This document shows, piece by piece, positions 1 to 5,668 of a DNA stretch of 6,662 nt (its first letter is position 1; every line of letters begins with the position of its first letter). The notes under the pieces are model-generated. The model worked only from the letters and a program-made list of their open reading frames with translations, was not told the DNA's origin and searched no databases. This DNA comes from Deltaproteobacteria bacterium (GTDB taxonomy: Bacteria; Desulfobacterota; Desulfobacteria; Desulfobacterales; C00003060). A program made the translations under genes and the position numbers. The stretch covers positions 1 through 6,662 of the forward strand of contig JAFDFO010000116.1 in the NCBI GenBank assembly GCA_019309815.1, read 5' to 3'.

Positions 1-297
1 TTGTGGTTGGCTCTCTTGACGCATAGTTGAAGGCGAACAACCATAATCCTAAATAGGTCCATGAGTATCACATTTACGATAACTTCCCATTATCTTTAGT
101 TGGGCATTCTGGAAGCCAATTCAAGATATCTTGCCAAACCTTTAGATATTCTTGGCCGAGAGATTTTCAGGATATCTTCCAAGTATCTCTAATTTGGAAA
201 TACTCAAGATATGCAGATCATATCTCAACCCACTCGATTGTTCAACCTTATCCTAGGACTTGTTTCGGCGTCATGAAGTACTTGATATTATCAAGGG
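1..297. other. AT-rich noncoding flank, no gene seen
   Basis: I find no convincing coding region or RNA gene here. The stretch lies downstream (3' side) of the - strand tRNA-Leu. It contains several AGATAT-like words: the 10-bp palindrome AAGATATCTT at 123-132, AGATATTCTT at 144-153, GGATATCTT at 170-178, AAGATAT at 206-212 and ATCATATCT near 217-225. The first nine bases (TTGTGGTTG) can pair with CAACCATAA at 38-46 with one G-T wobble, across a 28-nt loop. None of this matches a site I can name. The region could be decayed sequence or the control region of a gene left of the window. Confidence 0.5.
281..295 (-). repeat. Short hairpin just 3' of tRNA-Leu
   Basis: CTTGATATTATCAAG is an interrupted palindrome (6-bp arms CTTGAT/ATCAAG around ATT). 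It begins two bases beyond the encoded CCA end of the tRNA on the - strand. Its position suits a 3' processing or transcript-ending structure. However, no T-run follows it on the - strand, so it is not a standard intrinsic terminator. Its role is inference only. Confidence 0.35.
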
Positions 298-384
298 TGG
301 TGCCGAAGGGGAGACTCGAACTCCCACGGGGAAACCCCCACTAGACCCTGAACCTAGCGCGTCTACCAATTCCGCCACTTCGGC
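298..384 (-). tRNA. tRNA-Leu, anticodon CAG
   Basis: This is a complete class II tRNA read on the - strand. The acceptor stem GCCGAAG (384-378) pairs with CTTCGGC (308-302), followed by discriminator A at 301 and an encoded CCA at 300-298. The D arm contains GCGGAATTGGTAGACGC. The anticodon stem CTAGG/TCTAG carries the 7-nt loop TTCAGGG, giving anticodon CAG (plus-strand positions 350-348), which reads CUG leucine codons. A long variable arm with a GGGG/CCCC helix, typical of Leu tRNAs, precedes the T arm GGGAG-TTCGAGT-CTCCC. All stems pair, with only one G-U pair at the base of the anticodon loop, so the gene looks functional. It stands alone, transcribed away from ribF, with a strong-looking promoter about 45-75 nt upstream. 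Confidence 0.97.
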
Positions 385-405
385 ATTTTGGAAGGTACAA
401 AAGGA

Positions 406-434
406 TTGATTTTGCTGAATGAATGAATTATATA
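406..434 (+). promoter_or_regulatory. Probable ribF promoter sharing the TATATA box
   Basis: On the + strand TTGATT (406-411) is separated by 17 nt (412-428) from TATATA (429-434). This is the same self-complementary hexamer used by the - strand tRNA promoter. TATAAA at 433-438 is an alternative -10. Transcription would start around 441, leaving a leader of about 40 nt before the ribF ATG at 480. That leader is too short for an FMN riboswitch. The -35 match is weaker than that of the tRNA promoter, so ribF is expected to be the less active direction. Confidence 0.5.
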
Positions 435-457
435 TAAATGTTTGGGTCACTTGTCAA
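427..457 (-). promoter_or_regulatory. Sigma70-type promoter of tRNA-Leu
   Basis: On the - strand there is a perfect -35 box TTGACA (457-452), a 17-nt spacer (451-435) and TATATA (434-429). TATAAT (432-427) is also present two bases further on. A start near position 420 would give a leader of roughly 35 nt before the mature tRNA 5' end at 384. The match to the housekeeping consensus is very good. This is read from sequence; no transcript data are available. Confidence 0.75.
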
Positions 458-479
458 GACCAACCTAAAGGGCGAAATC

Positions 480-1409
480 ATGCAAATTGTCAAGGATCTT
501 AAAGAAATCTCAACCCCGTTTGAGAATGCCGTTGTAACGACGGGTAATTTCGACGGTGTTCACATAGGACACCAGGCACTTTTCCGCCAAGTCATTGAAA
601 AGGCAGCGAGCATAGAAGGCACCTCTGTCGTGATAACGTTCGAACCCCACCCCATCCGGGTCATCAATTCCAACAAACACTTCCCACTCATAACCCTTTA
701 CGACCAGAAGATCGAATTGATAGGCGAAACAGGCGTGGATACGCTCGTATGTGTTCCGTTTACAGGTGAGTTTGCAGCCACTCCTGCCCGCAGTTTTGTG
801 AAAGACGTGCTGCTTGACCTGATTGGCATGAAGGCAATTGTCGTGGGGCAAGATTACTCTTTTGGCAGAAAGCGTGAAGGAGATGTTGCGCTGCTCAGGG
901 AAATGTCGGCAACCCTCGATTTTGAGGTGATCATATCAAAATGGATTGCTCTGGAAGGCCATCGCATCAGCAGTACCGAGATCCGAAACCTGGTCAGAGA
1001 AGGAAATGTCGAAGTCGCCGGAAAATTGTTGGGGCGCCATTATCAGGTACGTGGTACAGTTGCCCATGGCCGTGATCGCGGCGGAAGGCTGTTGGGGTTT
1101 CCCACCGCTAACCTGACGCTGTATGATGAACTCTGTCCCAAGACAGGAGTATATGCCGTCACCGTTGAACATGATGGCAGTATTTACAAGGGCGTGGCCA
1201 ACATTGGATATAGCCCTACCTTTCAGAATGGTCAGTTCGGGGTGGAAGCGCACATCTTTGACTTCGACAAGGCAATCTATGACCAACCCATTCGCTTGAA
1301 CTTCGTTCACCGGCTTAGAGACGAAAAGAAGTTCTCAGGACCTGAATCACTGGCTGAGCAAATCAAGCAAGATAGTGAAAGGGCCCGGGAGCTTTTGGCT
1401 GGCGAATGA
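480..1409 (+). CDS. ribF: Bifunctional riboflavin kinase/FAD synthetase
   Basis: RibF is a cytoplasmic enzyme that phosphorylates riboflavin to FMN and then adenylylates FMN to FAD. The 309-residue product has the usual family length and both modules. The N-terminal FMN adenylyltransferase domain (about 1-180) has the nucleotidyltransferase signature GNFDGVHIGH at 22-31, FEPHP at 54-58, GQDYSFGRKREGD at 123-135 and ISSTEIR at 163-169. The C-terminal flavokinase domain (about 185-305) has GRLLGFPTAN at 202-211, the PTAN metal/ATP-binding motif, then YKGVANIGYSPTF at 236-248 and VEAHIFDFD at 255-263. I chose ATG 480 because AAAGGG lies 7 nt before it and its MQIVKDL start resembles other RibF proteins. 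An in-frame ATG at 438 lies inside the promoter, before the likely transcription start. ribF diverges from tRNA-Leu and is 72 nt ahead of the membrane protein gene. Confidence 0.95.
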   Translation: MQIVKDLKEISTPFENAVVTTGNFDGVHIGHQALFRQVIEKAASIEGTSVVITFEPHPIRVINSNKHFPLITLYDQKIELIGETGVDTLVCVPFTGEFAATPARSFVKDVLLDLIGMKAIVVGQDYSFGRKREGDVALLREMSATLDFEVIISKWIALEGHRISSTEIRNLVREGNVEVAGKLLGRHYQVRGTVAHGRDRGGRLLGFPTANLTLYDELCPKTGVYAVTVEHDGSIYKGVANIGYSPTFQNGQFGVEAHIFDFDKAIYDQPIRLNFVHRLRDEKKFSGPESLAEQIKQDSERARELLAGE

Positions 1410-1481
1410 TCTTGTGTTTTTTTCTGTTGTAAATCCCCCTGTTCACAGGCTGATCACACCAGGCGAATTATCCTAATACTT

Positions 1482-2582
1482 ATGTTTGGAAGCAAAAAAA
1501 TCATCGTAACCCTAATCATCGGGCTTTTGTTGTCTGGTATTGCCCTTTACGTGGTGTTTCGGAATATCCCCTTGTCGGAATTGGTAAACTATTTGAAGAG
1601 CGTGAATTACTGGTGGGCCATTCCGACGTCAGTGATCATATGGATCAGTTTTATATTCAGGGTAGTCAGGTGGCAGCTTCTTCTGAGTCCGTTTAAGAAG
1701 ACGGACTTCTGGAGTGCTCATCACCCACTTATGATCGGATTTATGCTAAACAGCATTTTACCTGGCCGGGTGGGAGAACTGGCTCGACCGGCCATTTTGT
1801 ACAAAAAGGAAGGGGTGCCTTTCTCCAAGGTGCTTGCCACAGTGGGGGCCGAAAGGGTCTTTGACGTGGTCGTACTTCTGGCTTCTTTTGTCCTAGTCCT
1901 TATGACTGTGAAAATCAGCCCAGAGCTTGATATGAAGTTTGGCGACTATCATCTGAACAAGGCGACTCTCGAGCACATCGGAATAAGAACTCTGCAGTTT
2001 AGTATCGTACTGATAGCAGGCATTGTCCTGGTGAGTGTCAAACAGACGCAGAGATTCATAAGGCAGGTGGTGCTGGCTTTTCCACGCGTGCTCTTTTTCG
2101 CCAGCAACGCCTTCAAGGAGAAATTCAGAGAGAAATTTTGTGTGCGACTGGTCCACATTTTTGACAACTTCTCGGCCGGTTTCGATCTGTTGAAGAGCCC
2201 CAGCAAAGTTGCCTTTTGTCTTGGACTGTCGTTTCTGGTGTGGGGGGCAGGGGGTGCGTCATACTATGTGTTCTCTCTTGGGTGTCCTGGCATCAACCTC
2301 TCCTTCCTCGAAATATATGCGGTGATGGTTATCCTCTGTTTCTTCATCTCACTTCCTTCTGCTCCAGGCTATTGGGGGCTCTGGGAAGCCGGGGGTGTGT
2401 TTGCACTCTTAATTTTTGGCGTCCCGAAAAACGAGGCGGCAGGGTTCACCCTGGCAGGTCACGTCGTTCAGATGTTTCCCGTGATCATGATAGGTCTTGT
2501 GTCAGCGATTATTACCGGCGTCAGCGTTGTTCAGGTGGCTTACACTGGCGGTGAAGATCAACCCGCGGAAGAAAAAGTGTGA
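1482..2582 (+). CDS. UPF0104 / LPG-synthase-like integral membrane protein
   Basis: This 366-residue, strongly hydrophobic protein belongs by pattern to the lysylphosphatidylglycerol-synthetase transmembrane (UPF0104, YbhN/AglD-like, flippase-like) family. Likely membrane helices lie near 7-25, 44-60, 125-143, 171-187, 243-266, 275-296 and 330-350, with shorter hydrophobic stretches near 85-93 and 303-313. Family landmarks are FRVVRWQLLLSP (59-70), the conserved loop SILPGRVGELAR (91-102), ERVFD (124-128) and the late SAPGYWGLWE (293-302). A charged segment rich in Lys/Arg (about 201-225) sits between helices, and the C-terminus is a short acidic tail. No soluble MprF-type aminoacyltransferase domain is attached, so lysyl-PG synthesis is not implied. 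Lipid or polyprenyl-linked substrate handling is the usual guess for such proteins, but the substrate is unknown. The Shine-Dalgarno signal before ATG 1482 is poor (AGGCG about 16 nt upstream). The gene probably follows ribF in the same transcript, since no terminator is evident. Confidence 0.85.
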   Translation: MFGSKKIIVTLIIGLLLSGIALYVVFRNIPLSELVNYLKSVNYWWAIPTSVIIWISFIFRVVRWQLLLSPFKKTDFWSAHHPLMIGFMLNSILPGRVGELARPAILYKKEGVPFSKVLATVGAERVFDVVVLLASFVLVLMTVKISPELDMKFGDYHLNKATLEHIGIRTLQFSIVLIAGIVLVSVKQTQRFIRQVVLAFPRVLFFASNAFKEKFREKFCVRLVHIFDNFSAGFDLLKSPSKVAFCLGLSFLVWGAGGASYYVFSLGCPGINLSFLEIYAVMVILCFFISLPSAPGYWGLWEAGGVFALLIFGVPKNEAAGFTLAGHVVQMFPVIMIGLVSAIITGVSVVQVAYTGGEDQPAEEKV

Positions 2583-2622
2583 GCCAACATGCGTCTATGC
2601 GTTTATACCGGCGAGGTATTCC

Positions 2623-3171
2623 ATGAACATCTTGAAGAATGTTGAGTTCACTGAAAGTCCCTGGATCAGGCCTAGAAGGATCATCTATGAAAACGATGAG
2701 GGTCAGGTACTAAACTGGGATTATATCGAGCGGGTCAACGCCCGAACCTCAGTCCTTGTCATGCCGCTGTTCAAAGAATCAGGCGATCTAGTCCTTGTGA
2801 GACAGTACAGGGTCATTTTGGATCGTCATGTGATTGGATTTCCTGCGGGTGTTATCTCAGACGAAGAAGATGTGGAGACGTGTGCCCTTCGTGAGCTTGA
2901 GGAGGAAACGGGATACACTGGAATCATTGTGGAGATCTCGCCCGAGCTAACCCTTAATAGCGCACTCGTCAAAGAGACAGCCAATTGTGTGGTTGTGGCG
3001 TTGGACGAGGACGCTGTGCCAAAAGATCAGGAACTGGAGCCATCTGAAAAGATAGAGGTCTGCCGGGTGAAGAAGGATCAACTCAGAGACTTTTTCGAGA
3101 AAGCGGCTGTGAAAGGGGATATCATTGCCGGTGGGCTATGGTACATGCTCATGGCGAAACAGTATTTGTAA
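2623..3171 (+). CDS. Nudix hydrolase, ADP-ribose pyrophosphatase type
   Basis: The 182-residue cytoplasmic hydrolase carries an exact Nudix box, GX5EX7REUXEEXGU, at 76-98 (G76, E82, R90, E91, E94, E95, G97). The two glutamates of REXXEE bind the catalytic divalent metals. The preceding VLVRQYR (57-63) and FPAG (73-76) are typical of the NudF/ADP-ribose pyrophosphatase branch, where the usual ELPAG appears here as GFPAG. The likely reaction is ADP-ribose or a related nucleoside-diphosphate sugar to AMP plus sugar phosphate; substrate specificity is inferred from family resemblance only. ATG 2623 is preferred: it follows GGCGAGGT with 5-nt spacing, and the protein then begins MNILKNVEF as expected for the family's N-terminal strand. 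An upstream in-frame ATG at 2497 would overlap the membrane protein gene by 86 nt and add non-family sequence. The 40-nt gap from the upstream gene suggests cotranscription. Confidence 0.9.
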   Translation: MNILKNVEFTESPWIRPRRIIYENDEGQVLNWDYIERVNARTSVLVMPLFKESGDLVLVRQYRVILDRHVIGFPAGVISDEEDVETCALRELEEETGYTGIIVEISPELTLNSALVKETANCVVVALDEDAVPKDQELEPSEKIEVCRVKKDQLRDFFEKAAVKGDIIAGGLWYMLMAKQYL

Positions 3172-3183
3172 GGCATAAGTGCT

Positions 3184-3312
3184 TGGAGTAATGGAGTGAT
3201 GGAGTAATAACGACCTGGAGTATTGGAGTACTGGAGTATTGGAGTACTGGGAAAAGACACTACTTTCTTCCTCATTTTTTTACAATCCATCACTCCAGTA
3301 CTCCAATACTCC
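3184..3312. repeat. 8-bp tandem repeat with inverted copy, long hairpin
   Basis: Between the Nudix gene and fmt, the unit TGGAGTAN recurs at an exact 8-bp period: units start at 3184, 3192, 3200, then a degenerate unit TAACGACC at 3208, then 3216, 3224, 3232 and 3240, with TGGG at 3248. After a 40-odd nt spacer containing a T7 run (3275-3281), the reverse complement appears at 3286-3312. The bases 3292-3312 match 3217-3237 perfectly (21 bp) and 3295-3312 match 3233-3250 (18 bp). In addition 3286-3297 matches 3192-3203 (12 bp). A folded RNA or DNA cruciform is therefore possible in several registers. It resembles an interspersed intergenic repeat rather than coding sequence. Open frames through it on either strand (periodic LQYSNTP-like peptides) are artefacts. 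No T-run follows the right arm, so it is not a normal terminator. Confidence 0.85.
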
Positions 3313-3360
3313 TGTAGTCTAGTATTCGCTGGTCAGAAAACCTTAGCCAACTGGAATTGT

Positions 3361-4299
3361 ATGAGCAACTACCGTATCATCTTCATGGGTACCCCCGATT
3401 TCGCCGTCCCCACCTTGAGGAGACTCCATGAAGAACAACATGACATCCTTACTGTAGTGACACAGCCAGACCGTCCAAAAGGGCGTGGCCGTCGGCTCAT
3501 TCCCCCGCCGGTCAAGGAGGTTGCCACTGCAATGGGCTATCCAGTACTGCAACCATCGAAGGTCAAGGAGCCTTGGTTTGTCGAGAAAATCATGCCTATG
3601 GATCCGGATCTCTTTGTTGTGGTCGCATACGGCCGTCTTTTGCCGGGCTCTTTTCTGTCGATACCTCATCTTGGGGCGATCAACATCCATGCGTCGCTGC
3701 TTCCCAAATACAGGGGGCCGGCACCGATCCAGTGGGCCATTATCAATGGGGAGGACGAGACCGGGGTAACCACAATCTGGATGGACGAAGGCCTGGACAC
3801 AGGAGACATCTTGCTAAGCGCCAGAGTTCCGATCCGACCGGAGGACACGACCGGGAGTCTTAGTCAGCGGCTGGCTGAGGAGGGTGGACAACTCCTCATC
3901 GAGACTTTGGCCATGCTCAAGTCCGATGATCTTGCGGGTAAAGCCCAGGACAAATCCCGTGCCACCTATGCCCCTTTGCTGAAAAAGGAAGATGGGCGGA
4001 TAGACTGGTCCAAGGATGGCAAATTTCTGGATTCCTTCGTCCGGGGGATGAATCCCTGGCCGGGTGCCTTTACGTTTCTATCCGGCAAGAGACTCAAGGT
4101 CTTGAAGGCCAAAGCCCTTCAGAACCCTACCCGGGAGAAGCCGGGAACCGTCCTGGAAGGATTCCCGGATGACTTGAATGTTGCCACCGGTCAGGGCACA
4201 TTGGCTTTGCACGAGGTTCAACTCGAGTCCGCAAAACGCCTCCCCATCAAAGACTTCTTAAGGGGCTTTTCTGTGTCGCCCGGCACACTCCTTGGATGA
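3361..4299 (+). CDS. fmt: Methionyl-tRNA formyltransferase
   Basis: Fmt transfers a formyl group from 10-formyltetrahydrofolate to Met-tRNA(fMet) for translation initiation in the cytoplasm. The 312-residue length is normal. The N-terminal Rossmann-like catalytic domain begins with IIFMGTPDFAVP (6-17) and has VTQPDRPKGRGR (33-44), the tRNA-contacting loop. It also carries the folate/active-site segment INIHASLLPKYRG (107-119) and MDEGLDTGDIL (141-151). Catalytic Asn108, His110 and Asp146 correspond to E. coli N106, H108 and D144. The C-terminal OB-like domain runs from about 206, with RGMNPWPGAF at 228-237. ATG 3361 is chosen because MSNYRIIFMG fits the family start; an in-frame upstream ATG at 3223 would translate the repeat. 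The Shine-Dalgarno signal is weak (GGA, 5 nt upstream). The common partner def (peptide deformylase) is not adjacent. rsmB follows almost immediately, so the two are very likely cotranscribed. Confidence 0.96.
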   Translation: MSNYRIIFMGTPDFAVPTLRRLHEEQHDILTVVTQPDRPKGRGRRLIPPPVKEVATAMGYPVLQPSKVKEPWFVEKIMPMDPDLFVVVAYGRLLPGSFLSIPHLGAINIHASLLPKYRGPAPIQWAIINGEDETGVTTIWMDEGLDTGDILLSARVPIRPEDTTGSLSQRLAEEGGQLLIETLAMLKSDDLAGKAQDKSRATYAPLLKKEDGRIDWSKDGKFLDSFVRGMNPWPGAFTFLSGKRLKVLKAKALQNPTREKPGTVLEGFPDDLNVATGQGTLALHEVQLESAKRLPIKDFLRGFSVSPGTLLG

Positions 4300-4306
4300 C
4301 AGAGCT

Positions 4307-5668
4307 ATGGTAGCCGTTTCCCGTCGCATCTCCCTCTCGGTCTTAAACCGCCTGGATGACTCGAACGCCTTTCCGCAACAACTCCTTCACAGAGCGTTTG
4401 AACAGGAAGGAAAGCTCATTAGAAAGGACCGAGCGCTAGCCACGGAACTGGTCTACGGAGTGCTTCGCTGGCGGAGCCGCCTTGACTGGGTGATCTCGCA
4501 ACTCTCAACGACCCCCGTCCACAAAATAGATCCATTTGTTCTAAACATACTCCGTCTGGGTCTCTTTCAAATCCTCTTTCATTCCCGCATTCCTCCATCT
4601 GCTGCAGTCAATGATGCTGTGAAAATGGCGAAGGCTAGAGAGCCATTGTGGGTGGTGCGTTTTGTAAATGGCGTAATGCGGGCAGCCGTGCGTAGAGGAA
4701 AAGAGATCCCGCTGCCGGACGATAGGGATAATCCTATCAAGGCCATCGCCGTCAGAGAATCTCACCCTCTATGGCTGGTCGAGCGGTGGGGTGAACGTCT
4801 GGGGATTGAGGAGACTAAACGATTGTGTGAGGCAAACAACCAGATCCCGCCCGTGACAGTGCGGGCAAATACGTTGAAGGTGAGTCGACAACAACTGATG
4901 GACTCGCTGAAGAAACAGGTTAGCCATGTAACACAGACCCCCTTTGCCCCGGATGGGCTATCGCTGAGGAGGTTGAGGCATGCGATTATGGATCTCCCTT
5001 CGTTCAAGGATGGCTGGTTTCAGGTGCAAGATGAAGCCGCACAACTAATCACTCATCTACTCGATCCAAGTCCGGGTGAAACAGTCCTGGATGCTTGCGC
5101 CGGGTATGGTGGCAAGACCGGCCACATTGCTCAGCTTATGAAAGATCGCGGCAAGGTAAAAGCCATGGAAAACCAGTCCTGGAAATTGAATCAACTCAAG
5201 ACATCTTTGGAGCGTCTTGGCATTTCGTCGGTTACCATGTGGCACCACGACCTGTCAGAATCGATTCCCATTGCACACTTCAATAGTTTTGATCGCGTCT
5301 TGCTTGACGCACCGTGTTCCGGCCTCGGCGTTCTGCGTAGGAATCCGGACGCCAAATGGAGGAAGACCGAGGCGGATCTCATAAGACTTCGGGCAGATCA
5401 ACTGCGTTTCCTTGGCTGTCTTGCGCCTCTTGTCAAGCCCGGTGGTCACCTGGTCTACGCGGTGTGTAGTCTCGAGCCTGAGGAAGGTGAGGATGTCGTC
5501 CAAGACTTTTTGAAGAATCAAGCACAATTTGTTATAGATCGAGAACCGATTGGAGTGTTGGATATGGATGCAGGCCTGGTAGACAGCTCCGGCTGCTTCA
5601 GGAGCCTCCCTCACAAACAGAACATGGACGGCTTTTTTGCGGTTCGTCTAAAGAGGACGGTGACGTGA
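4307..5668 (+). CDS. rsmB: 16S rRNA (cytosine-967-C5)-methyltransferase
   Basis: RsmB (Sun/Fmu) methylates C5 of cytosine 967 in 16S rRNA using S-adenosylmethionine. The protein is 453 residues from ATG 4307. Residues about 4-135 form a NusB-like helical RNA-binding domain, with LATELVYGVLRWRSRLDW at 44-61 and AAVNDAVKMAK near 99-109. The C-terminal Rossmann methyltransferase has the SAM motif LDACAGYGGKT at 261-271, motif IV LLDAPCSGLG at 332-341 (Cys337) and motif VI VYAVCSLEPEEGE at 383-395 (Cys387, expected nucleophile). It ends with the typical QNMDGFFAVRLKR. Motif VI reads VCS instead of the usual TCS, but the cysteine is kept. An in-frame TTG at 4292 would extend it by 5 residues and overlap fmt by 8 nt; I prefer the ATG 7 nt after the fmt stop, though neither has a strong ribosome site. 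The stop overlaps the next gene's GTG by 4 nt. Confidence 0.93.
   Translation: MVAVSRRISLSVLNRLDDSNAFPQQLLHRAFEQEGKLIRKDRALATELVYGVLRWRSRLDWVISQLSTTPVHKIDPFVLNILRLGLFQILFHSRIPPSAAVNDAVKMAKAREPLWVVRFVNGVMRAAVRRGKEIPLPDDRDNPIKAIAVRESHPLWLVERWGERLGIEETKRLCEANNQIPPVTVRANTLKVSRQQLMDSLKKQVSHVTQTPFAPDGLSLRRLRHAIMDLPSFKDGWFQVQDEAAQLITHLLDPSPGETVLDACAGYGGKTGHIAQLMKDRGKVKAMENQSWKLNQLKTSLERLGISSVTMWHHDLSESIPIAHFNSFDRVLLDAPCSGLGVLRRNPDAKWRKTEADLIRLRADQLRFLGCLAPLVKPGGHLVYAVCSLEPEEGEDVVQDFLKNQAQFVIDREPIGVLDMDAGLVDSSGCFRSLPHKQNMDGFFAVRLKRTVT

Noticed and set aside
16..47. Promoter TTGACG ... CATAAT at the left edge
   Set aside because: The spacer is 20 nt, too long for a normal sigma70 promoter, and no gene follows on the + strand.
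264..384. tRNA-Leu as an attachment site of an integrated element
   Set aside because: Only a short TTCGGC match at 265-270 resembles the tRNA; there is no integrase gene or convincing direct repeat.
438..479. N-terminal extension of RibF from ATG 438
   Set aside because: The ATG overlaps the -10 region, precedes the expected transcription start, and the extra 14 residues do not resemble RibF; ATG 480 has a ribosome site.
1410..1481. T7 run at 1417-1423 as a ribF terminator
   Set aside because: No stable GC-rich hairpin precedes it; CCTG/CAGG at 1438-1449 comes after it and has only a 4-bp stem.
3078..3293. Minus-strand open frame with a periodic SNTP/LQ-type peptide
   Set aside because: It arises from the tandem repeat plus antisense of the Nudix gene, with no family resemblance.
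3184..3312. CRISPR array or intrinsic terminator
   Set aside because: Units are 8 bp with no unique spacers, and no T-run follows the right hairpin arm.
3223..3360. 46-residue N-terminal extension of Fmt
   Set aside because: It is translated from the 8-bp repeat and its spacer; the true family start MSNYRIIFMGTPDF begins at 3361.
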